Assembly: GCA_945643635.1 (NCBI GenBank)
Contig: CALZFC010000090.1
Span: forward strand, 759,501 to 823,500
Direction of reading: 5' to 3'
Length of the DNA stretch: 64,000 bases
Source of the DNA: Allodiplogaster sudhausi
Lineage: Eukaryota > Nematoda > Chromadorea > Rhabditida > Diplogasteridae
In this document: one piece after another, positions 34,765 to 47,700 of the stretch
Layout: every line of letters begins with the position of its first letter
How positions within the stretch are numbered: the first letter of the stretch is position 1
Notes under the pieces: model-generated
Databases searched by the model: none
Told to the model about the DNA's origin: nothing
The model's input: only the letters and a program-made list of their open reading frames with translations
Made by a program: the position numbers and the translations under genes

Positions 34765-35240
34765 AAACAAGGGATTTTATTAATTTTAGTATTTAATTAC
34801 ATTTCTTTAACTTTTGCTATTTAAGTTATCAATTGACAAAGGTTTCGTATGAAAACTCTAGCTTTTGTATTTGCAGTGTTTTCAAGTATTCAATGGTCAC
34901 AATTCTTTCCCGAGCTTGTCGAGGTTGGCGCCGAATTGTTTCCGTTTACCGCGAGACTTTCTTACTAATTCATCTGACTCTGGCCACAATTAAGGAGATC
35001 GCAACGACTAAAGCGATGATGCAAGAAGTGAAGAATCTGGAAAGGGAATGAGAAAGAGTGAGAGGAAACCTAAGAAAGACAAATAAACTAATTCAGTGAA
35101 TACCATTCACTAGAATTTCATATTTTTTTTACTCCAGATATTAATATATTCTTAAGTATTATTTACTCAACACCTCGCTCATACAGGATAGGCCAATTCT
35201 TCATTAAAATAGAATGAATCTTTGCAATCTGTATGCTAAC
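34765..35240. other. Host spacer between two transposons, possible single exon
   Basis: A plus-strand frame ending in TGA at about 35049-35051 reads ETFLLIHLTLATIKEIATTK and MMQEVKNLERE and looks coding; a short ATG frame at about 34849 (MKTLAFVFAVFSS) precedes it in another frame. No splice chain was established. The LTR element may have landed in or near this gene. Confidence 0.3.
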
Positions 35241-35242
35241 AA

Positions 35243-35420
35243 CACACAAAGAAGAATGTTCGTCTGAGCAGGACATTCAAGCGGAACATTAATGCTATCA
35301 ATCGGCACCGATACATTAATCACTCGCTGAGCAGGACATTCAGATGTTCCGCTGAGCGGATCACCAATGTCCTGCGGCAATGTAGTGCTGAGCAGGACAT
35401 TCCCCGCTCGCTTCTCGCGA
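35243..35420 (+). repeat. Left terminal repeat and subterminal repeat cluster
   Basis: Terminal 21 bp followed by three direct copies of (G)CTGAGCAGGACATTC at about 35264, 35327 and 35387 and an inverted AATGTCCTGC at about 35366. Next inward are a G run (35427-35438) and a CT microsatellite (35461-35527). Confidence 0.75.
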
Positions 35421-35464
35421 GCATAGGGGGGGGGGGGGCGCCACCCCATCATTCTGTTTGCGTG

Positions 35465-35499
<35 letters not shown>

Positions 35500-36811
35500 T
35501 CTCTTTCTCTCTCTCTCTCTCTCTCTGCTATGTGGTATCTCAAACACGACCCACAAACTAGCCAGTTAATCGTCTTTTGCAGCTATTATTGTCGTTTTCG
35601 CTATAAAACAGTTTAAACTGTAGGTAAAACGTGAGGACAACAAAAGTAGAGACCGCAGATGATTTTCCCAAACCGCTTGAAAATGTAAATGAGGACTGAT
35701 TTTGGGGAGTTTAGGTGATCAGAAAACGATTTCTACAATCAGAATCTCACGAAAGTTTGAAATTATCTTACAAAAACGCCTTTAAAAAATGAGAATTCCT
35801 GGGGAAGATGGGCCTCCTACAGTAAGCCCGTCCACGTATCTCAATGTGCCAAACGGAGTTCGGCTGGTCAGATGCTCGAACCAGACGATAGTAGTTGTGC
35901 TCGATAAATTTAATTCCTATTAATTTTCAATTCTTTTGCTTTTTTAAATCTAATTTTATATCCGACTAATCTCCATGATCATTCTTCTAAGTGGTTTCAC
36001 ACCCTCAAATCGCCTCTATCGAAGTGGTTAATTATTTCGACTAAAAAACAACCACATAATCAACGACAATTCACTATCGCCTCGCAGAATCTCGGTCATA
36101 GTTTACATAGGTATACTGGCGGATGTCTTCTATCATAAAATGATGTTTAAAAATCCCGAGGACATCTGGGATACATATTAAATCACTATAAGTGAGAGAA
36201 ACCATGAAGTGATAATTTTGTTCGAGGAAAATTTTTCGTGTTTGCTCGCAATATACGAACAAAAAAAATCAGTGTACTGAATCCAGATTGGCTTTAAGTA
36301 TAATCTCTCTTCAAAATGCGATCAGGGAATACCGATAAACGAAATAGAACGAAAAAATGAGCTTGCACCTGTTTCAGCTAGAAACTATCTATCAATGATA
36401 TCTCCTTATCGCCCCGCAGAAATTCGACAAGAAACCGCCTAGCTATCACACAACATGCCATCTAATATTAAATTAAAATAAGAATCCCCGAGCTTGCGGA
36501 TGAACCAAATTATAGTTGAAAAACTGAAAAAGCCAAGCTCACGGAAAAAAGCTTCTAATGAGGTTTTTTCAGCGTAGTGCCCGTGTATGCAAGGCAGAAT
36601 AGCGCCCAAAATTTGAAAAACTTTCCTTTAAAATATTGACAAAAAGATTCTTGACAAGTTTACCGACAAACTGCAAAAAAGAATAAAAAGTTATAGAACA
36701 AGCTCTCTTAAAAAATTTGAATTTATCAGTCCGAACGTGAAAAATTCTGCTAATTCAGTTACGGTAGGTTGACCCAGTTTTGTGTTATGTCATTCTTTCA
36801 CTCTGCGGTCT

Positions 36812-37700
36812 CTAAACAAAAGCTGCAAAAGTTGAAAAACTGGCTAACCTGGTTTGTAGAGTCGTGTTGGAGCCGTTGTCGTCGTATCTGGAATTAGAAC
36901 TTGCTCCCGCAAGGACCCGAACCACCACCCCGCGCACCCCGCACCCCAGCCACTACCTCCACACTACCGCGCTAGCGATTTGAAACTTGAAGAACTTATC
37001 CAGATGAAACGGGCGGCGAGCATAGAGAATGTTGAGAAGAGAATGAAGAGAGAGAGAGAGAGAGAGAGACAGAAAGAGGAAAGAGACAGAGTAAGAGAGA
37101 GAGAGAGAGAGAACTCTACGAACTCGGTCTCTCCATCTGTGCCAATTTGGTAAAGAGCCAAAAGGTTTTTTCGAGAGTTTTACTGCTCAACGTGACTTAT
37201 GTTGCATCTCTCTCTAACCTACATTGTTCTAGAGAACAAGGCGGTTCTTTTGAGCTATTTAATGTTGTATAACAGTAAGTCTGAACGATTGGACTTTTAA
37301 AAGAAGTTTCCTCATCCGAGGTCTGAGGAGGTCACATAGACAAGCATGCACCTGTGGCGAGAGAGAGAGAGAGAGAAGGGAGAGAGAGAGAGAGAGAGAG
37401 AGAGAAGAAAGGGAAAGAGAGAAAGTAAGAAAGAATGAAAGAAAGACAGAAAGAACTATCGTTCTCTTTATAAGTGAACAATGTTCATGATGTCAGTGAT
37501 TGGCCGTGTTGCAAAAGTTGGATCCCTCGTTATTGTGTGTGTAATCAAATCGCTCAACTTTACTTATTCGCATCTCTCTGTACCTCATTAGAACCGCCTT
37601 TCTGTGTAGAATCTAATGATATAGAGAGAGAGTGACCTTTCCGTCTCTTTATAGCGTTCACAGCGTCTCTTTATTGCGTCTCTTTATAGCGTTCACAGCT
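36812..37700 (+). repeat. Internal direct repeat of the 13-kb element, left copy
   Basis: Begins AACAAAAGCTGCAAAAGTTG; matches 46262-46980 in the same orientation with indels, including a C-rich stretch (GGACCCGAACCACCACCCCG), a GA tract and the block CCTTTCCGTCTCTTTATAGC. A third partial copy of the last part is at about 47165-47345. Origin unknown. Confidence 0.75.
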
Positions 37701-39183
37701 GCTTCTGCAAGCGGCTGCACATAGACAGGCAATTAAGCGGACCGTAAAATTGGTTTTCGACCGTCACTAATTTCGACGGATACTGCTTCCTGCACTAAAA
37801 AATTTAAAACTTTCGAAATTCTTTTTCTCGTTGGCGTGGTATTTTTCTAATGCTTTTATGGTGTTCGTTCGTTTATTAATGTTCTTGTGGAATATTAGTT
37901 ATATCTCAGTGCTTCAGGGACGCTGTCGGGTTGCTCCTTCATCCACACACGCTACACCACCTCGATTTCTTCCTGCTTTTAGATTCAAGGTTATCTTGAC
38001 TCTTTTTGTCATTCTTTACTTTATTTTTTTGATTTCCCCTGTTATTTTCGTTCATCGGCTTAAACTTATTTCTTTATATCTTTTTCGGATGTTGTTAATA
38101 CTGTGCTCGGTCATTTCAGTGCTTTTTGCCTCCGCGCCATCGAATTGCTGCCCGGAACTTTGGCGCTAGCAGCTGTTTCAGGTTTCATTTTTGGATATGT
38201 CTTATTCTGAAATTTATACAATTCTTACTAAGGGGTAGTTGGGGGAAGGTTTAATCTTGTTTATCGTAAAATTTATGTCATATCTTTTATATTTTCGCTT
38301 TTGCTGTTCTAGTGGTGGCGCCAATGTTTTGGCGCCACGGCAGCAAAGAATTGGCGCCACCGCTGAGAATAACAAAAGCGAAACTTTTTACGCTAACGTT
38401 TCTCGCCTTTACGCTTGTCCTTTTCTTTCTTTATTTTTTCAGAACGTTTTCAGGGTTGTGTTATGTTTGACTTTTTTCTTGATAACTAGAGTTTGTTTTC
38501 TTTCAGTTTGAAGTGGATTCTCAGCGAACGGTTCGTGCCAAGCCCTTCAAGGAAGTTCGTCTCTTCAACAGCTTCGCGGTGAGCGGTGAGTGAAGTCATC
38601 TACTATAATGCAAGAAATAGTAATGAATCTCAATAATGCGACAATTGTCGCCATCCAAGTTTGCGAGCGAGAAGTTGCTCATGCAGAAATTGGAACTCAG
38701 TCTCGATTAAACGAGTCCTTTGATCTTCAGATATTGTTTCTTTTTCTTGATCGTAGAGATCTTGTTTTGCGCATTTGCAGGTTTTTTACACGTGCAATTT
38801 CGGGCACATTTGAGGCGTATTTAAATTAGTAAAGCCCATTATTTTAAAGATGAGAAACACAAATTTTGAAATTTTTTTAGAGTTTGAAACAGTATTGAGT
38901 CAGTTGTTGCATTCATAGCTAGCCTGGCCGGCCTGGAACATTTCAGGGCCATAAAATTTGGAACACGGTCTTAAAGTCATTTCCATGAAATTACCTATCA
39001 CTCTTTTCAAATCGAACATACACGGCGGTCCAACTTTTGAGCTACCGGACCCTTAGAATTTGGCTTTGCTTTTCTGAACTGATGATATATATTCTGCATT
39101 TTAGAAGATAGTGTTATATCTATGAAAAAAGAGCTCATCAGAGAGTACCCAACCCTGTGAGCCTTCTTCTTGGGGTTGTTTAG
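37701..39183 (+). other. Region upstream of transposase exons
   Basis: One coding-like exon, 38507-38578, between a TTTCAG acceptor and a GTGAGC donor, reads FEVDSQRTVRAKPFKEVRLF; it may be a 5' exon of the element. The rest shows no supported gene. Confidence 0.4.
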
Positions 39184-41968
39184 ATGCGTTGCGAAGTCGA
39201 GGGATGCGACTTCGAGTATCAAGAAGCTGATGTGCATTCGAGGCACTTCTCAGTCGTCCATCGTGGCGACAAAAACTTGCTCTACAGATGCCATCGCTGC
39301 CCTGGCAGAAAGATCTTCACGCAGCATAAGATTTTCTTAAAGCATCTGCGGACGTATCATGAAGATGGTAATAATCCTTGAACTAGTGTTGTTCTTCAGT
39401 GTTGTACTCCTTTTTTCAGAGCTTGTACGAGCGCCGCAAGTCTTAGAGGACATCGAAGACGTGCAACAGGAGGAAATGGATGTTGGAGACGATCTGGAAA
39501 TGGAAGACTCATCAATCGAGGCGATGGACGACTTTGAACAAGTCGAAGTCGACGACATGGAGTGTGCCGAGGACAACGAAGACGACACTGCGGGACTAAC
39601 GACCCGGTTGGAATCGACCATTCTGGCGCTCTCCGCTGCTCCTTCAATGCACGAAACGGACGTCGACACCATCGTCGACACTCTTATTGAAGTGTTGTCA
39701 TGTTCAAGAGAAATGAAGGAGGAGGACTGGAAGGAGGCCGTCACGCGGGTTAAAAGGCTGAGAACTGCATACAGCAGGAAGGCCTTCCTGCAGCAGGAGT
39801 GCGGATACGTGTCAGTTGTGGAACGGCGCACGGGCAGCTACACGGACGTCCTCAGGCGTCGAGACGGAACGCAGGAAAGAGTGGACCGCGATTGCTCCTT
39901 CTACACTTGCGACTTGCGCGAGTCGATTGCTGCAGCGCTGGATCATCCGGACGTCCAGCGACACTTGCGTCTTCAGCCATCTGAATCTGTTGGCACTGCA
40001 GTGTCGCCGATTGATGGCGAGAGGCACAGGAAAGCAGCGGAAGCTGCTGGCGACAAGCAGCTCCTTCCACTGATCGTTTACTGGGATGATGTAGCTCCAG
40101 CGAGTAGTATGAGTAAGACGTACACGATCCACTCCGTCACCTGTGTCTACGTCTCGCTGGCCGGTCTTCCAGCGACCATCTCATCCATGCAGAGATTCAA
40201 GTAAGTGCACTTCTCTTCTGTTTGGTCTGTCTCCTTTTGTTTACTAATTCCGAAATAAAAAACTTGTTTGTTAAGGTATCTCTACGCCATCGGCAATGCG
40301 CGCGACAACCGTGCATTCTCGTTCCGTCCGCTTCTCGAGCAGCTAAAGGTGTGATATAGAGTAACTTTTTTTGTAAAAGTAACTCAACACTAGGACTTGC
40401 CTTCAGATGGAATTGAATCAACTCAGCGAATCTGGAGTCAAGATCAATTGGAAGGGCGTGATGAAGACGTTCTTCCCATACTTACTGACGTTCGCTGCTG
40501 ACAATCTGGGACATAACGAGGCTAGACAGATACAGGTAGGAATTACCTTATAATGCTTAAGCTACTTACAGGTGTATCATTTTTGTAGGCGTCGTTCTCT
40601 CGCGGGCAACCCTGCCGCTTTTGCACCTTGAAGGTCGCTTTTTTTGGAACGGCTACGAGCGAAGCGCAGTACCCGCTCCGAGACCTTGACTGGTTTGTTC
40701 TTTTCTATAAGCTGGTAGAATGTTTGTTCTAGTTGTCAATCGCTGTTTTGTAAGCGTTCTTTTAAGGTACCGGAATTGCCAGCCAGGACAAGACGGAGTG
40801 GTAGGAGTTACGCCACTGAACGACATCGACTTCTACCACGTCGCTCTCGATCCTCATATCGACATTGCACATGACGTTAGTTCAAAATTACCCACTCTTT
40901 CACAAAAACAGTTGCACTGTTTCAGATTTACGAGGGCGAGGGAAGGCGTCTCGTTGGCATCTTCGTGAGAAGTCTTCTGCGTGCCTGCCGCACCTTGGAC
41001 GACATCAATGTAAGGGTCGCCTCGTTCGCGTTGGGGCCCAACGACAGCCCGAGCAAGCCGGCTGACATCCCCGCCGGAGTTGTCAAAGGCGAATCTGCTG
41101 GCGGTCAAAAGGCATGCCAGGCGCGACTTCTTCTCCGCTTGCTCCCATTTCTGTTCCCCCTTTTCACCATCCAAGAAGAACCAATTCGCCGCCTCGTCGC
41201 CACATTCCACGAGTTTTTGATGATCGCTCAAATGACATCTCTCACCGTCGGAGATGTTGACCAGATGGAGAGAGTCGTGGAGAGTTACGTCAAGCAGGCT
41301 TTTGAAGTCGTCGAGCACGACGTCCCGCCAACGACAGCGGCGGGAGCGCGAGCGTCGAACCCCACGTTCAAAACGCACGTCCTCGTACACTATCCCCGGG
41401 CCGCGCGCGTGCTTGGTCCGCCGGCGCTTCTCTCCACTCTCCCATACGAACAACTCCACGCCGAAATCAAACGACGCTCCTATGTGAGCCGAAACTTCCG
41501 CAATGTCCCCCTCTCCATGAGCATGCATGTCCAGCGGACTCTCTGGCTGAAGCGCCGACAACCGTGGAGACAACTGCTAATGGAATGCGAACCATCAACC
41601 GGGAGGCCTTCACACGAATTCTTGCTTCACGCTTCAACGCCGCATCTGTCACTGTTGCAAATTCACTGGACCGCTTCGGCACGCGATATCGCAACGGGGA
41701 TGTCGTCGTTCTTCGCGGGAGTGGAAGAGACTTCTTTCTCGGCCTCATCGAACATATCGTCTTGGTGAATGCGGAATGGCAGTTCGTTGTGACCGTTTCT
41801 TCGAACCCCGCTCAGGACCGAGATCGGCTCGCCCTCCGCTTCCAATGGACTGACAGGATCGCGGTTGCTCGATTTGATGACCTGTTGGATCCGCTGCCAC
41901 TGGATGCATACAAGAACGGCGGGGATATGTGCGTTATGCTCAGGCACTCCGTTCTCCACCATTGGTGA
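39184..41968 (+). CDS. C2H2 zinc-finger, DDE-type transposase of the 13-kb element
   Basis: Exons joining in phase are 39184-39367, 39420-40200, 40276-40348, 40407-40535, 40589-40692, 40767-40875 and 40926 to about 41530. The first exon has two C2H2 fingers (CEVEGCDFEYQEADVH ... H; YRCHRCPGRKIF ... H). An acidic linker follows. The core has YWDD (about 40081), a Y/LP block, FRPLLEQLK, ADNLGHN (about 40500), SFSRGQPCRFC, HVLVHYPRAARVLGP and LHAEIKRRSYVSRNFRNVPL (about 41453), so the catalytic set could be D, D, E in YWDD, DNLGHN and LHAEIK. From memory, proteins with this motif order recur as transposon products in insects, molluscs and fish. The conserved C-terminal domain (RFGTRYRNGDVVVLRGSGRD ... 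stop 41966-41968) is in another frame, so a frameshift or missed intron lies at about 41530-41565. Confidence 0.75.
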
Positions 41969-42181
41969 GCTTGTTGTTAATGTTTTTTTTGTATTTTTGA
42001 TGCGACATTGATTATGCTTCATATGTTTCAAAAGTGTCAGCCTTTTGCCTTTGTGAACAATAGCATAAAAAGGTGTTATATTCGTTTGACATTATCAGTC
42101 GCGTCAAAGAATACAAAAAAAACAATCTGAATTTACATTAGTTCACACTGATAACAAGGGCCATGATCCTTTTATTCTCAG

Positions 42182-45035
42182 ATGATATTAATTGTGCGAT
42201 TTGAGAGTTGCGGCGAATCGAATGTCATTTTCGAAGATGACATTTCAACTCTCACGACCATGACCGACTTGCGTGCTTTTTCGCTCACTCTTGTGGACGA
42301 CTTTCCCGGCTTCGACAACATGGATGTGTTCATGCACACAATGGCCGGCCCTTTGAGGCCGAAGGGCGAGCGACTGGTGCAGGGAAACTCGTACGAGGTG
42401 TTCATAACGAAATCACCAGAGGTTTGAATTTAGATTATCCATTTATATATTTTTTGGAAGACTCATCAATCGAGGCGATGGACGACGTTGAACAAGTCGA
42501 AGTCGACGACATGGAGTGTGCCGAGGACAACGAAGACGACACTGCGGGACTAACGACCCGGTTGGAATCGACCATTCTGGCGCTTTCCGCTACTCCTTCA
42601 ATGCGCGAAACGGACGTCGACACTATCGTCGACACTCTTATTGAAGTGTTGTCATGTTCAAGAGAAATGAAGGAGGAGGACACATTATGTTTCTATTTGA
42701 ATTTCCTTAATGAATCTAATTTTCAATTTAACAAGTAAACGTGCATAAATTAAATCTACATATTTATCAATCACATTATTTATTTTCCCTGCAGAATGAG
42801 CAGCTCTACATGGATGACGTTGGATTGAACAGTGCAGGATATCATGAACCGGGTATGGCTGATTATGAATAATTTTGATGTTTTTTAAGTGAATTTATTC
42901 TTTTTTTCTAATAGAAATATTTAGATTCATAATGTCAATTCACCTTGTCAATCAAAGCATTTTTTTTATCATATCTAACTTTAGAGATGTCACGGAAGCG
43001 GAAGCATGAGCCTGACGAATCCATCAGTCTTCAGATCAAGAGACAACCACCATCAGGTGTGATATAGATTCTTAGAGTATTATCAGGAAAAAGTTTTAAT
43101 TGACACTAGAAAATTAACCTTCACTTATATAAGTTTTCCAGAAGAACACTCGGACACTGAGGAGGCGCCAGCGAGGCCTGCTTGGATGGATACGGTAGCT
43201 ACAGTAGAAGGTAGTCAATTATATCATACGTGTTTTCAAACTTCCTCGATTAATCAATTTAGGTGAACCACGAGCTCCGACCTTGGAAGATACCGTGCAG
43301 CAGAAAGATGTAGGCGCTCGTCTCATTCTTGGTTGGAAATTCCTTGGTTTTTTGACGACTAAATGTAAGATAGCTAACATATTTTTCAATACAGTTCGCA
43401 GTTTTGGTCAATAACTCTTCCTTTTTTTAGATACGCGCTCATTCTCTCTCAACTCAAAGTTGGCGGCAGTGAAGCTCAGCGAAGTCCTGTGCGACAAGAA
43501 AGGACGCGAAATGATGAGGAGGCTGGAGACCGACGACTCGTACTGCCTTACCGCAGTAAAGGAGGATCGCTGCTTGGTCAAAAGGATTCTTGCGGATTAT
43601 CTTCTCAACGAGTTGGCTCTACTTCAAATCCCATTGTCCCACTTTCCTGCTAATTTTGCCCTTCAAAAACAAATGATTTTGATTATATAACTGAGAAGTG
43701 AATCTCTTCTCTATATATTGTTCTTTTTCTATACGATTTCGACCCGATATAAAGGAGACAAGGGAATTAGTCCGCAGAATATTCGAGCCGTATCCCTCTG
43801 TTGATGTGGTACGTTTGTCATTGGTTATAGATTAAGTCTAAAAGTAAGATATCACTAAACTTAGAGTAACCATACTGGAAAATACAAATTCGATCGGAAA
43901 AACACGGTACCGAAGAGAGTTTATTTTGTTCAGATTCTGTTTATTTAGTGCTGTTTTATTCGTCGAACAGCATGTCTGGAGCAGCACATTCGACAGGTGC
44001 AGCAGCGACTCAAGACGCGTGCATTGTACAAGCCGCGCAACTACACGAGACATTGCAAGCTTGGCAGTGACGGATGCATTGCAGAGACTGCATGTGAATT
44101 GCTTGTTCGTTTAATTTTTATTTTTTTCCTAAGGAGTAATGAAAGAGTGTCTAGGAAATGAGTTATTACTTTTCCATATTTAGCAAGTGAACACACTGCC
44201 CATGTTCTCTGCAGAACACTTGGATGTTCTCGAGAAGACAAGGTTTCTTTAAGATTTTTTTTTAAAGTCATGTCCAAACAATCTAATAATGCCTAACATC
44301 GAGAATGAAATTTTTAATCTAGGATTGCACGACTGATCTTCTGCAAAGCGAATAGGCCTTCATTAGCGTTCGAACGCTATAATGTGCTCACGAATGGCCA
44401 AGTGGTGGGTTTCAAGTTTGTATTCAATCGTTCTTTTCATGCGAATGCTATTTTGAGGACAGTAATCTCTTAGGTTTTGCAAATTACAAAAAATGTATAT
44501 CTTAAGATACAAAATTTATAATTAACTTTAAAGTTCATAATCATAGTTACGATTTACTTAAAAATTTCAATCCTGTATCCATTTCAATATAGATAAAAAA
44601 CTTCATATTTGAAATATCTTTTTTGTTCAGCTACTCGAAGACTTCTGCGCCAAGTTCAGTGTCTCGTCGGATGATTTCCCCCAGCTATGGCTTCAGAGAA
44701 TCCTGCCGGCCGTAGCAGAGCTATCTGATCGACGGCTCCCTCCCGAATCGAAGGAAAGGATTGAAGGATCCATCATCTTCGCGGAGAATTCCCCGGGTAC
44801 TAAATGTCATTTCTTACACTTTTATTTTCATGATTTTTTTTTGTGTATAGCGACTCTTTGTAGTATTAATAAGCTTTCCTTTTTTAAACTGACGAATGCT
44901 TCAGACAGGCGCAGCTTCATCGGTCTGCTGAAGCTAATGTCCTTGTTCTCCAAGTCGAAGCACAAGGATCTGTCGCGGTACACTCACATCTTCAATTCTT
45001 TCCCGGTTCGATTTTTCACGTTTTTTAAACAGTAA
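42182..45035 (+). CDS. Second gene of the 13-kb element, ubiquitin-like N-terminus plus helical C-terminus
   Basis: Exon 42182-42421 encodes MILIVRFESCGESNVIFEDD and a ubiquitin/PB1-like fold pattern. Later exons are 42795 to about 42855 (EQLYMDDVGLNSAG), about 42986-43056 (RKRKHEPDESISLQIKRQ, nuclear-signal-like), about 43142-43210, about 43262-43320, 43433 to about 43620 (LAAVKLSEVLCDKKGREMM), about 43730-43805 (RELVRRIFEPYPSVDV), about 43980-44098 (LKTRALYKPRNYTRHCKL), about 44632-44800 (LLEDFCAKFSVSSDDFPQLW) and about 44905-45005 (RSFIGLLKLMSLFSKSKHKD). From memory, proteins of this architecture are often auto-labelled 'SAM domain-containing 3-like' and travel with the preceding transposase type. 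Exon joints are approximate. The role is presumably accessory to transposition. Confidence 0.55.
42462..42684 (+). repeat. Duplicate of the transposase acidic exon lodged in an intron
   Basis: Bases from GGAAGACTCATCAATCGAGG to AAGGAGGAGGAC repeat 39506-39726 with only a handful of substitutions. The copy lies in the intron 42422-42794 of the second gene, same strand, and its 104-codon frame is open. Confidence 0.9.
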
Positions 45036-45377
45036 AATTGCATACATAAACATATCTGAAGATCGCATTTACGGATTTAACACTACCGTAATTTCGAGCA
45101 TACTGTAGCCCGCTTTCGGAGACTTCTTTTGCTTGTAATTGTCAGAAGCTTTTGTTGCATCCTTCACTATTCTCGTGATATAGTTATGTTGAATGAATTC
45201 ATACCAAATTATAGACCATACTGCAAGTATTTTAGGATATTTTTTGATAAAATTCTGTGACATTTTGTTTCAATCAATCGTGAAGATGGGCCCTATTGCT
45301 TAGCATAGCACGTAAGCGAGAAGCCATGACTCGATCGATTAGCAGTCATTAGAATGAAGCGAGCGAAACAACGAAAA

Positions 45378-45423
45378 AGAGAGAGAGAGAGAGAAGAGGC
45401 AGAAGGGGAGAGAGAAGAACGAC

Positions 45424-45466
<43 letters not shown>

Positions 45467-45620
45467 AAGCAAGCAAGATATGCAAGAAAGCCAGAGACAG
45501 CCAGACAGACCGAGCGAGCGAGAGACAGACGAGAGACATGCACAGAGAGAGAGAGAGGGAAGGAGGGAAAGAAATAGAGAGAGAGAGAGACAGAAAGACA
45601 GACACACAGAGAAGGATGTT
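45378..45620. repeat. GA-rich microsatellite region
   Basis: Mostly (GA)n with interruptions. Open frames on both strands (RERERE, SLSLSL) are artefacts of the repeat. Confidence 0.9.
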
Positions 45621-45710
45621 ACGTGGAGCGTAACATTTGACCTTCACAATAATGTTATTGAAATGCTCCGGAACATCTCATGTAGCTATGGACGTTATAT
45701 AGCTATGGAG

Positions 45711-46030
45711 GTTGGACGTTACATTTAATGCGCAACCCGAAATGTTACGCGCGACGTAACATGCAGGGTTTAACAAAAATGTTACGTTTGCCCGCGACGG
45801 GGAGCACTTGCTCTTAAGCCACGCCCCCTTTCTTTATGTATCCTTTCTTTATGTCCTTTTGTGCTATGGACGTTGTATATCATATAGTTATGGACGTTGG
45901 ACGTTACATTTAATGCGCAACCCGAAATGTTACGCGCGACGTAACATGCAGGGTTTAACAAAAATGTTACGTTTGCCCGCGGCGGGGAGCACTTGCTCTT
46001 AAGCCAAGCCCCCTTTCTTTATGTCCTCTC
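45711..46030 (+). repeat. 185-bp-period tandem repeat rich in GTTACG motifs
   Basis: Two units starting GTTGGACGTTACATTTAATG at 45711 and 45896 share about 125 bp almost perfectly, including CGAAATGTTACGCGCGACGT and ATGTTACGTTTGCCCGCG. The sites are palindrome-like (ACGTTAC/GTAACGT). Confidence 0.85.
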
Positions 46031-46261
46031 ACTGATAAAATGCAGCTGTAAACACAGGGTTTTAGGCATATTTATTATATTTTTAAGCATATTTATTATA
46101 CAAAACGCTTTATTACACTAAAAAAAATATGCTTAAGAACGTGAGAGCAGCAGAAGCCACCCGCTAGGGCATATAACATTAAAAATTGCTTGAAAACATT
46201 CAAATAAATTAGAAAAGTCCGAAAATGAGCTAAAAGCATACATATCGTTATCCTACATGTA

Positions 46262-46584
46262 AAACAAAAGCAGCAAAAGTTGAAAAACTGGCTAACCTGG
46301 TTTGTGGAATCGTGTTGGCGTCGTCGTATCTGGAATTAGAATTGGGATTTTTGCTCCCGCCCGGACCCGAACCACCACCCCGCGCTCCCCGCACCCCAGC
46401 CACTACCACCACACTACCCGCCCCCGCGATCTGAATGCTGAACAACTTATCCAGATCAAAAGGGCGGCGCCCATAGAGAACATTGAGAAGAGAATTGAAT
46501 GAGAGAGAAAGACAGAAAGAGGAAAGAGACAGAGTAAAAGAGAGAGAGAGAGAGTGAGAGAGACAGAAAGAGGAATGAGACAGA

Positions 46585-46616
<32 letters not shown>

Positions 46617-46980
46617 ACTCTACGAACTCGGTCTATCCATCTGTGCCAATTTGGTTGTAAGAGCCAAAAGGTTTTTCGAGAGTTTTACTGCTCAACGTGA
46701 CCTATGTTGCGTCTCTCTCTATCCTACATTGTTCTACAGAAAAAGGCGGTTCTTTTGAGCTATTCCGAGTTCTGAGAACATATATGTGAACACTGTTCGT
46801 GATGTCAGGAGTTGGCCGTGTGGCAAAAGTTGGATCCCTCTTTTTTGTGCGTGTAATCAAACCGCTCAACGTTATTTATTCGCATCTCTCTGTGCCTCAT
46901 TAGAACCGCTATTCTGTGTAGAATCTAATGACATAGAGAGAGATGACCTTTCCGTCTCTTTATAGCGTTCACAGCAAAAG
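46262..46980 (+). repeat. Internal direct repeat of the 13-kb element, right copy
   Basis: Direct copy of 36812-37700 with indels; includes GA tracts at about 46530-46615. Confidence 0.75.
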
Positions 46981-47039
46981 AAACACACAAACTCACAAAT
47001 CTCAGAAACAGTTGTTTCTGCGCTCAATTATCAATCAAT

Positions 47040-47391
47040 ATGGTCTCTCTCTCTGTCTCTCGGTGTTTCGCTCCCTCGCTCCCTCTCTCCTTCTCTCTCT
47101 CCTTCTCTTTCTGTCTCTCTCTCTGTCTCTCTCTCTCTCTTTCTATTCTCTCTCTTTCTTTCTCTTTGTAAGTGAATGTCAGGAGTTGGCCGTGTTCCTC
47201 GCTCTTGTACGCAAACTTGTAAGTGCAAGAACAACGCTCAACGTGACTTTTACACATCTCTTTGTACCTCATTAGAACCGCCTTTCTGGCCAGAATGTAA
47301 TGACATAGAGAGAGAGTCACCTTTCGGTCTCTTTGTAGTGTTCGCATCAAAAGCGAGAGAGCTGTCCTGGTACCTGTCGAGAGAGAGAGAG

Positions 47392-47442
<51 letters not shown>

Positions 47443-47662
47443 CCAGACAGACCGAGCGAGAGACAGACGAGAGACATGCATAGAGAGAGAGAGAGGGAGG
47501 GAGAGAAAGAAATAGAGAGAGAGAGAGACAGAAAGACAGACAGAGAGAGACAGCGATAGACAGGCAGAAAGAGAGACAGACAGACAGACAGACATACCGA
47601 GAGAGGGAGTGAGAGACAGAGATACATACAGAGAGAGAGGGGGAGGGAGAGAAAGAGAGAAA

Positions 47663-47694
<32 letters not shown>

Positions 47695-47700
47695 TAAATA
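47040..47700. repeat. CT then GA microsatellite regions
   Basis: 47042-47165 is CT-rich; 47383-47700 is GA/CAGA-rich. Between them is the third partial copy of the internal repeat. No gene is supported. Confidence 0.85.
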
